Made by a program: the position numbers and the translations under genes
Source: RH-AL1 sp965198485
GTDB taxonomy: Bacteria; Pseudomonadota; Alphaproteobacteria; Rhizobiales; Beijerinckiaceae
Direction: 5' to 3'
NCBI GenBank assembly: GCA_965198485.1
Contig: CBDAPQ010000005.1
Location: 3,038,001-3,102,000, forward strand
DNA length: 64,000 nucleotides
Notes under the pieces: model-generated
Database searches by the model: none
Told to the model about the DNA's origin: nothing
The model's input: only the letters and a program-made list of their open reading frames with translations
Shown: piece by piece, positions 24,871 through 32,688 of the stretch
Numbering within the stretch: position 1 is the first letter of the stretch
Layout of the letters: every line of letters starts with the position of its first letter

Positions 24871-25020
24871 AGCCTTGGAAGGCATGGCTGGCAGGGCAAC
24901 CCATCCTGATTTTCGTGTCAAGGATCTGCGACCGGCGGAGCCGGCGCGGGCGTCGCCCGCGTCCTTGACACGAAAATCAGGATGGGTTCGGGTCGGCCGT
25001 TCCTTCCAAGGATGGCTCCG
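24871..25020. repeat. Large palindromic extragenic element, copy 2 (26-bp perfect stem)
   Basis: Positions 24899-24924 and 24962-24987 are perfectly complementary over 26 bases (ACCCATCCTGATTTTCGTGT plus CAAGGA). The loop carries CCGGCGGAGCCGGCGCGGGC, as in copy 1 at 23410. Outer arms (CCTTGGAAGG-type sequence near 24873 and 25000) also pair imperfectly, so the whole 150 bases can fold as one long hairpin. Sequence is shared with copy 1 but compensatory differences keep the stem paired. It ends 46 bases before the frameshifted gene at 25066. Confidence 0.85.
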
Positions 25021-25065
25021 CCGACGGTCGGCCGAGCTTCCCGTTACCGCGAGGGACGACGCACC

Positions 25066-25343
25066 ATGGAACATTCGGACTTCGTGATCGGGCAAGAGTT
25101 CTGGTGTTCGGATCGGCGCTGGCGCTGCACGGACATCGGGCGGCGCGTGGTCGTCGCCATACGCGTGGACGAGCAGACGGTCGTGCGTCTCGAACTCGCG
25201 ACGGGGATCAAGACGTCCGCATCCTCGATACGGCGGAGGCGGAGCGCGACGGATGGTTCAACGGGCCGCCTTACGCCGTGGCCGAGACCGTCTTCGACGA
25301 ATATGACTTTGAAACCTACACGTTGACCGCCGAAGAGCGGTAA
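25066..25343 (+). pseudogene. Small conserved hypothetical gene, frameshifted
   Basis: Translation from ATG 25066 gives MEHSDFVIGQEFWCSDRRWR and continues to about 25200 as TDIGRRVVVAIRVDEQTVVR; the conserved remainder (DTAEAERDGWFNGPPYAVAE and VFDEYDFETYTLT, stop TAA 25341-25343) lies in another frame. A one-base loss near the GGGG at 25204 would explain this. The pattern of FTIG.EFWC...WRCTDVG and WFNGPPYAVAE.VFDEYD resembles a small alphaproteobacterial protein family of unknown function, about 90 residues, recalled from memory. Whether this is true decay or a sequencing error cannot be told from the sequence. Confidence 0.65.
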
Positions 25344-25588
25344 GCCGCAAGATCGGAAGGTTCCCTATTGTCGCCGTCCGAGCGGAGAAACCGTTTCACA
25401 AAGGCGGTTTTAATCCGAATTAGCCACCTTAACCCTCCGGAAAGTAAGCTCAAGACGACTCATCGAGGTCGCAAGCAGCCTTCAGAAGCCAATGCAGAAG
25501 GCCAGAAAACGAAGCTTGATTTTTTTTCGTTAAGCGTTTTCAAGAAATGAAAATTGATACGCACGCCATATAGCTGTTGACTATACGC
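25344..25588. other. AT-rich stretch with no gene seen
   Basis: Base composition drops sharply after about 25390, with a T-run at 25520-25527. A 60-codon frame starting with TTG at 25368 has no ribosome-binding site or recognisable product. This is the left edge of the AT-rich island that reaches about 27430. Confidence 0.5.
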
Positions 25589-25978
25589 TCAAGTGGCTGC
25601 GGCGCTTCCGCTAGATGAGCGAGCAGAGGCTTTTTTAGGGGCGCTGGGGCGAGCATCCTCGTATCTCTCGTAAAGCTTCGGACCTGATGCGCGATCGGAA
25701 GCTCTCCAGATCCCATGATTTACACTGTAGCGATCCAAAACCCAGGGGGGCGACAGCTATAATTTCTTGAGATCGCATATTGTTGAGTAACGGAATTGCG
25801 ATCGAAGGAGAATGGACCGTGCTTGATAAAACAAAATCACTAGCTGGCACGTTCTTGTACATACTTGGCGATATAGCTGGACTTTTGAATGTGCGTGATT
25901 CACGCACACCAACTTCCTGCTTCTTGAAGAATCTTTCATAACTGCGCCGACTAACACGATCTCTTGAGCTTTTGCCAT
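25589..25978 (-). pseudogene. Decayed AT-rich gene fragment(s) downstream of the HD gene
   Basis: An ATG at 25978 with GGAGGGAGC upstream opens MAKAQEIVLVGA, two bases after the HD gene remnant ends. Protein-like stretches then occur in changing frames: YERFFKKQEVGVRESRTFKS, SYIAKYVQERAS, NNMRSQEIIAV, and finally GPKLYERYEDARPSAPKK ending at TGA 25589-25591. No single frame is coding throughout. I read it as the remains of one or two small genes, probably once co-transcribed with the HD gene. I do not recognise the family. Confidence 0.45.
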
Positions 25979-25980
25979 TT

Positions 25981-27349
25981 TCAAGCTCCCTCCAAGACAT
26001 TAAGTCTTTCCGACGCGATCCATCTACGGCAACATCTTGCGCGATGGAAGGAGCTGCGAAGATGTACTTCATTCTTGTTAAAGGGAGGTTTCGAAGCGCA
26101 AGCGACACCTGAATAGAGTCTTCAATTCGTTGATCAGACAGTTTTAACACTGGAAAACTTGATGCCTTCAGAAGACTGAACGTAAGAGTCATAATAGATC
26201 ATTTCGCTATCAAATAATCCAAGTAGCGCTTTTACTATAGAGAAAGTAAGCCGCACTTACGTAACATTCCGACTGTTCACTGGCCGGAATTTTTTTCTGT
26301 GAAGCGATAGACTGAGATGCAATATCCTCATCACTAGGGTTGCTTCGTAAACGCGACGGAAATGTTTTCTAGCTCAGAACTCGACTTGCTAAGATGTGTT
26401 CTAATGAACAAGGGTCAGACGCAGCCCTTCGCATTGCTACATTAATCTCATTGTCGCTTTGAGCAAGATGACCTACAATGTCTTTGGATAATTATTAGCT
26501 CCATAGTGCGCCGACATAAATTGGATAAGGTGGTAATCATAAATCCTTCTTACATGATGAAAATAGACTTGTTCATACATAGATGGATCTTGCCAGCAGC
26601 AATGCTTCGGCAGAATGGACGCCATTCAATTCTACGCCGAGAGCTGGCTCGCGGGATCCTTCTTCGCTACCTGATCTCGGAAGTATGCGTAGAGACTGTA
26701 TCAGCTTCGCATGGTCGAACCGACCAGCCGAAACTCCGAGATGGTAAGAGTCTCTAAGGAGGTAATCGATACGATCCACACCGAAGGAGTCGCCCGTAAT
26801 AATCTCAGATAAAACTGCTTCCCAATCGGCGCCGAAATTCACATCTTTGAGCTTTTTACTTCCGACAGCCAACTTCTTCACATCTTCCTTGTTGATGTTA
26901 GATCCACTTCTCCAAACATCTTTTAAATGATCACTATCTATTATCTTCAGCGTTAGAATCTCATGATCGATTCCCTCTGGCAGCAACTTCTTTTCAGCAG
27001 CATGCGAAAACGGAAGATGACCAAGGTCATGACAAAGAGCAGCAAGGCGGATAGTGATCCGCCACTGCGTCAAATTGTCAGGAAACATGTAGTCTGTGTC
27101 TGGATGGCGATTGGCCGGGTCGGTCACCACATCGAAGACAAGACCAGCAAGATGCATAACCCCGAGTGAATGTTCAAAACGTTTATGAGATGCGCCTGGA
27201 TAGACATTGTAGGTCAAGGCAAGCTGATGGATCTGACGTAGGCGCTGGAAAGGCACAGAGTCCACAAGTAGTCGCTCCTGCCTGTCCAGAGAGATGAAGT
27301 TGTATATTGGATCCCTGAATTCATGGAGACGCTTGACGCGATTAGGCAT
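25981..27349 (-). pseudogene. SAMHD1-like HD phosphohydrolase (COG1078 type), multiply frameshifted
   Basis: The first frame (start MPNRVKRLHEFRDPIYNFIS, ATG 27349) carries the HD motifs: FEHSLGVMHLAG, ALCHDLGHLPFSH and DSFGVDRIDYLLRDSYHLG, then stops at 26573-26575 after LLLARSIYV. Family-like sequence continues in other frames: MYEQVYFHHVRRIYDYHL from 26580, DIVGHLAQSDNEINVAMRRA from 26482, ARKHFRRVYE from 26373, NPSDEDIASQ from 26341, FPVLKLSDQRIEDSIQVSLA near 26150, and WIASERLNVLEGA ending at TGA 25981-25983. Joined, the pieces give about 456 residues, the normal size. At least six shifts are needed, several in short homopolymers. G+C is about 45 percent against two-thirds around it. An intact relative would hydrolyse dNTPs. 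Confidence 0.85.
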
Positions 27350-27495
27350 CATAAAACCAAAATGCGATAGGAGGTTCGTCTTAGGAGTAACGCAGTAGTT
27401 CTGAAACAGTCGATTCGGCGACAAACGTCACCGTTAGACCACAGCCCATGGATTGTTTTTAGAACGAAGCAGGAACATGTCAAGCCTAGTCGCTC

Positions 27496-27785
27496 CTACT
27501 CCGCCGCTAGTCTCCCCACACCCTCCCCCACCTGCGCCCGCACCAGATCCGGCGCCGTCGCCTCCTTGCCCAGCAGCCGCAGCGCCTCCTCCAGGCCCAT
27601 CGTCGTCGAGGCCTGCGAGCCCAAACGGCGGATCGAGACCGTGCGCCCCTCCCCCTCCTTCTTCCCGCAGACCAGCATCATCGGCACCTTGGCCAAGGAG
27701 TGCTCGCGCACCTTGTGATTGATCTTCTCTTTGCGGATCGAGACCGCCTCGATCTCTTTCTTCCCGCACACCAGCATCACCGGCG
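27496..27785 (-). pseudogene. Diverged duplicate of the thrS 3' end
   Basis: Positions 27496-27737 repeat the last 80 or so codons of thrS (28451-28690) including the stop codon; about 35 of 242 bases differ, and the encoded tail keeps REHSLAKVP, MLVCGKKEGEG and RLGSQASTTMGLEEALRLLG. Beyond it, 27733-27785 repeats part of the same segment again (GCGGATCGAGACCG to CCAGCATCACCGGC). There is no aminoacylation domain, so it is not functional as a synthetase. With intact thrS it brackets the toxin-antitoxin pair. The divergence suggests the fragment comes from a different thrS allele than the present gene. Confidence 0.9.
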
Positions 27786-27802
27786 AGCTCAGCCGAAAAC
27801 CC

Positions 27803-28150
27803 TCACGCGCTGCGCTTCGCCGCCGCAAGCCGAGCATCACGCTCGCGTGCCGCTTGCTCCAGTTCCTCGGCTGTCCAAGGCGGATTGTCGGGATCGGCCA
27901 AGGCGGCGGCCTCAATCTCCTCCTCGGTCATGGCGAGAAGGCGCGCCCGCTCCTCCACGGTGAAGTGGCGCGAATTGGCGGCGACCTCCGCGAGGGATTT
28001 GCGAACCATACCGTCACCGCCTTGTTCCCCTCGCGTGATATCGCGGGCATGGACGGCAGCGGCGGCATCCCGCGCCGGGCGCGACCCGGCAAGCCGCGCT
28101 TCGGCGAAGCGTCGGCGTTCGTCAGCGTCGATGTCTCCGATTTCGCTCAT
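27803..28150 (-). CDS. BrnA-like antitoxin
   Basis: From ATG 28150 (AAAGG four bases upstream) the protein has 115 residues; an internal ATG at 28009 (MVRKSLAEVAANS) would give a 68-residue form closer to typical antitoxins. The recognisable part is RARLLAMTEEEIEAAALADP then DNPPWTAEELEQA, a pattern common in BrnA-type antitoxins. The usual C-terminal DNA-binding part is not evident, so autoregulation is uncertain. It overlaps the toxin gene by 29 bases if the longer start is used. The pair lies between thrS and a duplicated thrS tail. Confidence 0.7.
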   Translation of the reverse strand: MSEIGDIDADERRRFAEARLAGSRPARDAAAAVHARDITRGEQGGDGMVRKSLAEVAANSRHFTVEERARLLAMTEEEIEAAALADPDNPPWTAEELEQAARERDARLAAAKRSA

Positions 28151-28445
28151 AGGCCTTTCGCTCGGCGGGCGAGGCTGCGAACCCCGTGTTGATGCGCGTG
28201 ATCTCATCGTGCTCCCCGCGCAAGGTGAAGGCAACCCGGAGGACTCGACCGCCCGCGAGTCCAATAACGGAGAAGCGATCCTCCCCGTAGTCGTCGCGAT
28301 CGTCATAGCGTTCGAGACGGTCGGGATCGCCGAAGACGAGGGCCGCGATCTCGAGCCTCACCCTATGCTCTTGAAGTACCTCCACGTATTTCGGCGGGTC
28401 CCAGACGAAGCCGGCCGGCGGATCGTTGGCCCAGTCGCGCGGCAC
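28122..28445 (-). CDS. BrnT family toxin
   Basis: The 107-residue protein (GTG 28445) has the BrnT pattern: FVWDPPKYVEVLQEHRVRLE, AALVFGDPDRLERYDDRDDY, GEDRFSVIGLAGGRVLRVAF and, near the end, SPAERKAYERNRR. BrnT toxins are small RelE-fold ribonucleases that inhibit translation and are neutralised by BrnA. The strictly expected ISARKA-type strand before the last helix is altered to INTGFAASPAE, so activity may be reduced. The start is only five bases beyond the thrS stop, so it would be co-transcribed with this essential gene. An ATG start is not available in frame. Confidence 0.82.
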   Translation of the reverse strand: MPRDWANDPPAGFVWDPPKYVEVLQEHRVRLEIAALVFGDPDRLERYDDRDDYGEDRFSVIGLAGGRVLRVAFTLRGEHDEITRINTGFAASPAERKAYERNRRHRR

Positions 28446-28450
28446 ATCGG

Positions 28451-30421
28451 CTACTCCGCCGCCAGCCTCCCCTCACCCTCCCCCACCTGCGCCCGCACCC
28501 GATCCGGCGCCGTCGCCTCTTCACCCAGCAGCCGCAGCGCCTCCTCCAGCCCCATCGTCGTGCTCGCCTGCGACCCCAGCCGGCGGATCGAGACCGTGCG
28601 CTCTTCGCCTTCGCGCCGGCCCACCACCAGCATCACCGGCACCTTGGCCAGCGAGTGCTCGCGCACCTTGTAGTTGATCTTCTCGTTGCGCAGGTCGCCC
28701 TCCACCCGCATCCCGGCCTTGCGGGCGGCGGCCATCACCTCCAGCGCGTAGGTGTCGGCCTCACTCGTGATGGTGGCGACGACGACCTGCAGCGGCGACA
28801 GCCACAGCGGCAGGTGGCCGGCGAAGTTCTCGATGAGGATGCCGGTGAAGCGCTCCAGGCTGCCGAACATGGCGCGGTGGATCATGACGGGCGTGACCTT
28901 GTCGGAATGCTCGTCGATGTAGAAGGCGCCGAAGCGGCCGGGCAGGTTGAAGTCGACCTGCGTGGTGCCGCACTGCCATTCGCGGCCGATCGCGTCGCGC
29001 AGCGTGTACTCGAGCTTGGGGCCGTAGAAGGCGCCCTCGCCGGGGTTGACGTCGGTGGCGAGGCCCTGCGCCTTGATGGCGTCGAGCACCTTGAACAGCG
29101 CCGCCTCGGCCTTGTCCCAGGCCTCGTCCGAGCCGACGCGCTTCTCCGGCCGGGTGGCGAGCTTCACCACGATGTCCTCGAAGCCGAAATCCTTGTAGAT
29201 CGAGAGGATCATGGCGTTGATCTCCAGCGCCTCGTCCTGGATCTGGTCCTCCGTGCAGAAGATGTGCGCGTCGTCCTGCGTGAAGGCGCGCACGCGCATG
29301 ATGCCGTGGATGGCGCCCGAGGGCTCGTAGCGGTGCACCACGCCGAACTCGGCGATCTTGACCGGCAGGTCGCGGTAGGACTTGAGGCCGTTCTTGAAGA
29401 TCTGGACATGGCCGGGGCAGTTCATCGGCTTAAGGGCGAAGACGCGCTCGTCCTCCGTCGTGGTGACGAACATGTTCTCGCGGTAGGTCTGCCAGTGGCC
29501 GGAGGTCTCCCACAGCGCGCGGTCGAGGATCTGCGGCGTGTTGACCTCGACGTAGCCGGCGCCCTCCTGGCGCCGGCGCATGTAGCCGATGAGGGTCTGG
29601 AACAGCGTCCAGCCCTTGGGGTGCCAGAACACCGTGCCCGGCCCCTCCTCCTGGAAGTGGAACAGGTCCATCTCGCGGCCGAGCCGGCGATGGTCGCGGC
29701 GCTCGGCCTCCTCGAGCTGCTTGAGGTAGGCGTCGAGGTCCTGCTGGTTGGCGAAGGCGGTGGCGTAGAGGCGCTGCAGCATGGGGCGCGTGGAGTCGCC
29801 GCGCCAGTAGGCGCCGGCCACCTTCATGATCTTGAAGGCCTGCCCGATCTTGCCCGTGGAGGTCATGTGCGGGCCGCGGCAGAGGTCCTGCCAGTCGCCC
29901 TGCTTGTAGATCTTGAGGTCCTCGCCGGACTTGATCATGTCGACGAGCTCGATCTTGAAGGTCTCGCCGCGCTCGGCGAACCAGGCCTTGGCCTGCTCGC
30001 GCGTCCAGGTCTCCTTGGTGAAGGGGCGGTCGCGCGCGATGATCTCGCGCATGCGCTTCTCGATCGCGGCGAAGTCTTCCGGCGTGAACGGCGCCTCGCG
30101 GTAGAAGTCGTAGTAGAAGCCGTTCTCGATCACCGGGCCGATGGTGACCTGCGTGCCGGGCCAGAGCCCCTGCACGGCTTCCGCCAGCACGTGGGCGGCG
30201 TCGTGGCGGATGAGCTCGAGGGCGCGGGGGTCCTCGCGGGAGAGGAACTCGAGCCGGGCGTCCTGGTCGAGCGTGTCGGAGAGGTCGGAGAGCACGCCAT
30301 CGCGCATCATGGCGACGGTGCGCTTGGCGAGGCTGGGCGAGATGGAGCGGGCGACCTCGAGGCCGGACACGCCGGGCTCGAACGGGCGGCTGTGGCCGTC
30401 GGGAAAGGTGACGGAAATCAT
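28451..30421 (-). CDS. thrS: Threonyl-tRNA synthetase
   Basis: The 656-residue enzyme has the full class II layout: TGS domain (1-62), second additional domain with HDAAHVLAEAVQ (about 74-85) used in editing, catalytic core with motif 2 VVHRYEPSGAIHG, the zinc-site motif MNCPGHVQIF, motif 3 near MIHRAMFGSLERF, and the C-terminal anticodon-binding domain ending VRAQVGEGEGRLAAE. It charges tRNA-Thr in the cytoplasm. The start ATG at 30421 gives MISVTFPDGHSRPFEPG, a normal TGS opening. A second, diverged copy of its last 80 codons sits beyond the toxin-antitoxin pair at 27496. Confidence 0.98.
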   Translation of the reverse strand: MISVTFPDGHSRPFEPGVSGLEVARSISPSLAKRTVAMMRDGVLSDLSDTLDQDARLEFLSREDPRALELIRHDAAHVLAEAVQGLWPGTQVTIGPVIENGFYYDFYREAPFTPEDFAAIEKRMREIIARDRPFTKETWTREQAKAWFAERGETFKIELVDMIKSGEDLKIYKQGDWQDLCRGPHMTSTGKIGQAFKIMKVAGAYWRGDSTRPMLQRLYATAFANQQDLDAYLKQLEEAERRDHRRLGREMDLFHFQEEGPGTVFWHPKGWTLFQTLIGYMRRRQEGAGYVEVNTPQILDRALWETSGHWQTYRENMFVTTTEDERVFALKPMNCPGHVQIFKNGLKSYRDLPVKIAEFGVVHRYEPSGAIHGIMRVRAFTQDDAHIFCTEDQIQDEALEINAMILSIYKDFGFEDIVVKLATRPEKRVGSDEAWDKAEAALFKVLDAIKAQGLATDVNPGEGAFYGPKLEYTLRDAIGREWQCGTTQVDFNLPGRFGAFYIDEHSDKVTPVMIHRAMFGSLERFTGILIENFAGHLPLWLSPLQVVVATITSEADTYALEVMAAARKAGMRVEGDLRNEKINYKVREHSLAKVPVMLVVGRREGEERTVSIRRLGSQASTTMGLEEALRLLGEEATAPDRVRAQVGEGEGRLAAE

Positions 30422-30524
30422 GGGCGCTGGCTCCTGCGGCTCAGTCGCCGATACGAGTCGGCGTAAGCTGTCGTGGGCCGTGCCCTATCACGCGGGATGA
30501 GGCGGGAACAACGCCGGCAAGCGC

Positions 30525-31865
30525 CTATCGCGCCGCCTGCTTGCTCGCCGCCGACACCCGCCACACCTTGTCGCCGAGGTCGTCGGCGATCAGCAGGGCG
30601 CCGGTCTTGTCGACGGCGACGCCGACGGGACGGCCGCGGGCGTGATCGTCGGCCGTGAGGAAGCCGGTGACGAAGTCCTGCGCCTTGCCGGCGGGCTTGC
30701 CGTCGGCGAAGGGCACGTAGACCACCTTGTATCCGCTGAGCGGCGAGCGGTCCCAGCTGCCGTGCTCGCTGACGAAGGCGCCGCCCTGGTAGGCCTGCGG
30801 GAAGCTGGTGCCGGTGGCGAACGCCAGGCCCAGCGGGGCCACGTGCGAGCTCAGCGCGTAGTCCGGCGGGATCGCCGTGGCGACGAGGTCAGGGCGCTGC
30901 GGCATCACGCGGGGGTCGAGGTGCTGGCCGTAATAGCTGTAAGGCCAGCCGTAGAACGCGCCATCCTGCACGGAGGTGAGATAATCCGGCACGAGGTCGG
31001 GGCCGAGTTCGTCGCGCTCGTTGGCGACCGCCCAGAGCTTGCCGCCCTTGGGCTCGAACTGCAGCCCGGTCGGGTTGCGGATGCCGGTGGCGTAGGGGCG
31101 CTTCAGGCCGGTGGCGCGATCGATCTCCCAGACCTGGGCACGGTCGAGCTCGGCGCCGATACCGTTCTCGGCGATGTTGCTGTTGGAGCCGACGCCGACG
31201 TAGAGCTTGGTGCCGTCGGGGCTCGTGACCAGGCTCTTGGTCCAATGGTGGTCGATGGGGCCGGCCGGCAGGTCGGTGACCTTGGCGCCGGGCTCGGCGA
31301 TGCTGGTTTCGCCCTCCTTGTAGGGGAAGCGCAGCAGGGCATCGGTGTCGGCGACGTAGAGATCGTTGCCGACGAGCGCGACGCCGAACGGCGAGGTGAG
31401 GTGATCGAGAAAGATCGTGCGCGTCTTGGCAATGCCGTCGGGCCCGATGTCGCGCAGCAGCGTGATGCGGTTTGCCCCTTCGGCGCCGGGGTCGACGAAG
31501 GAGCGGACGACCTTCATGACGTAGTCCTTGGGTCGATTGACCGGGGGCTTCGGCCCGCGGGTCTCGACCACGAGAACGTCGTCGTTGGGCAGCACGAAGA
31601 TCTGGCGCGGGTTCTTCAGGTCGTTCGCCAACGCGCGCACCTGCAGGCCGGCCGGCACGACCGGCGTCGCGTCGCCCCAAGGCGCGTGGGCTGCGAGCGC
31701 CATCGGCGGCAGCAGGTAGGCCTGCGGTTCCGGCAGGACGGGGTTGGCGCCGAGCTGCGCCGCCGGATCGACGCGCTTGTCGTCGCAACCCGCGAGCGCG
31801 AGGCCGGCGAGGCCGAGCGTCGCGACGCGGAGCAGGAGGCGGGACGAAGGCAGGGAGGCGCGCAT
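30525..31865 (-). CDS. PQQ-dependent sorbosone/glucose dehydrogenase-like lipoprotein
   Basis: The 446-residue protein has a lipoprotein signal (LGLAGLALAGC, lipid-anchored Cys27). The mature part is a six-bladed beta-propeller of the glucose/sorbosone dehydrogenase family (PF07995 / L-sorbosone dehydrogenase): GLQVRALANDLKNPRQIFVL, SPFGVALVGNDLYVADTDAL, HWTKSLVTSPDGTKLYVGVG, ATGIRNPTGLQFEP and FVSEHGSWDRSPLSGYKVV. The conserved His-Trp and Arg-Asn-Pro motifs bind PQQ and calcium in characterised relatives. Substrate is unknown, probably an aldose or sugar aldehyde. No pqq biosynthesis genes are in the window. Its start overlaps the DUF2231 stop by one base (TGATG). Confidence 0.9.
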   Translation of the reverse strand: MRASLPSSRLLLRVATLGLAGLALAGCDDKRVDPAAQLGANPVLPEPQAYLLPPMALAAHAPWGDATPVVPAGLQVRALANDLKNPRQIFVLPNDDVLVVETRGPKPPVNRPKDYVMKVVRSFVDPGAEGANRITLLRDIGPDGIAKTRTIFLDHLTSPFGVALVGNDLYVADTDALLRFPYKEGETSIAEPGAKVTDLPAGPIDHHWTKSLVTSPDGTKLYVGVGSNSNIAENGIGAELDRAQVWEIDRATGLKRPYATGIRNPTGLQFEPKGGKLWAVANERDELGPDLVPDYLTSVQDGAFYGWPYSYYGQHLDPRVMPQRPDLVATAIPPDYALSSHVAPLGLAFATGTSFPQAYQGGAFVSEHGSWDRSPLSGYKVVYVPFADGKPAGKAQDFVTGFLTADDHARGRPVGVAVDKTGALLIADDLGDKVWRVSAASKQAAR

Positions 31866-32305
31866 CAGGCCAAATCTCTCTGGAGGGGGGTTACGGCTCG
31901 TCCCCTGAGGAAGGTCACGGCGAGGACGAGGACGACGAGGGCCGACAGGATCAGCCCCTGGGGAAAGACGGCCGTGTACCCGTCGCGGCTATGGACAAAC
32001 GCGTTGACGATCGACAGCGCGAAGGCGACGATTTCGCCGAGCACGCGGATTGGCGGCCGAGCAAGGCCGCGCACGCGGCGACTGCGGACGAGATCCACGA
32101 CGCCGGCCAGCACCGCCAGGCCGGCGACGACACAGCCGATGGTCAGGAGCCAAACCGAAAAGGTTTCCCAAACAAAGGAATCCGTTGCGACATAGGCGAG
32201 ATCGGTCAGGAGTGTCCCAACGAAGCAGGCGATCGGGAATTGGACGATCGTCGCATGAAAGGAGCGCCCGGGCACGCGGTAGATGCCCGGTTTGTCGTCG
32301 TACAT
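31865..32305 (-). CDS. DUF2231 membrane protein
   Basis: The 146-residue protein has four hydrophobic segments (about 18-40, 50-75, 88-108, 115-135) and the DUF2231 opening YRVPGRSFHATIVQFPIACFVGTLLTD with its conserved His. Such proteins often accompany sorbosone-dehydrogenase-like genes and may help couple them to the membrane electron chain. That role is inferred from co-occurrence and from the one-base overlap with the downstream gene. The ATG at 32305 is preceded by a divergent promoter region shared with the small membrane protein at 32428. Confidence 0.9.
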   Translation of the reverse strand: MYDDKPGIYRVPGRSFHATIVQFPIACFVGTLLTDLAYVATDSFVWETFSVWLLTIGCVVAGLAVLAGVVDLVRSRRVRGLARPPIRVLGEIVAFALSIVNAFVHSRDGYTAVFPQGLILSALVVLVLAVTFLRGRAVTPLQRDLA

Positions 32306-32427
32306 AACAGCATTCCAGCACTACGGATCGTAAGCTCAATCGTCGGTTCCATCGAGCGGTTCCCGCTTCGCACCGGGCGGCAGGCATGCCGATTGAGTGG
32401 CCCGGTCCACAGGTCGAAGAAAGAGAC

Positions 32428-32619
32428 ATGCCAGAGCCCGTCCATCCCGCTCCCGCCGCCGCGCCGCAATCGACGTCTCATCCCGCCCGGTGGCTCGACA
32501 CCAAGTTGACGCCGGGGATTTTCGCCCTGTTCTTCGTGGCGCTCGCGCTGATGTGCGCGGCGGCGGCCGGCATCGGCTACGTCACCCGCGGCATGCGGCA
32601 CGTCGAGGTGCTTCGGTAG
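32428..32619 (+). CDS. Small single-span membrane protein, function unknown
   Basis: From ATG 32428 the product has 63 residues: a Pro/Ala-rich N-terminus, ARWLDTKLTPG, then one membrane helix (about 33-55, IFALFFVALALMCAAAAGIGY) and a short basic tail. AAGAAAGAG lies just upstream. An in-frame ATG at 32386 would add 14 residues. No family recognised. It is divergent from DUF2231 and convergent with the LysR gene. Confidence 0.6.
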   Translation: MPEPVHPAPAAAPQSTSHPARWLDTKLTPGIFALFFVALALMCAAAAGIGYVTRGMRHVEVLR

Positions 32620-32688
32620 CGGAAGCGCCGCGCTTAAAGAAAAGCGACCAAGCGCGGCCGGCGAAGGCGACGGAGGAGGACAAACCCG

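Noticed and set aside
25368..25550. 60-codon plus-strand frame starting with TTG in the AT-rich stretch
   Set aside because: No ribosome-binding site, no homology I recognise and it lies at the island border. Too weak to call.
26506..26757. 83-codon plus-strand frame opposite the HD gene remnant
   Set aside because: Explained as the complement of the HD reading frame and its frameshifted continuation.
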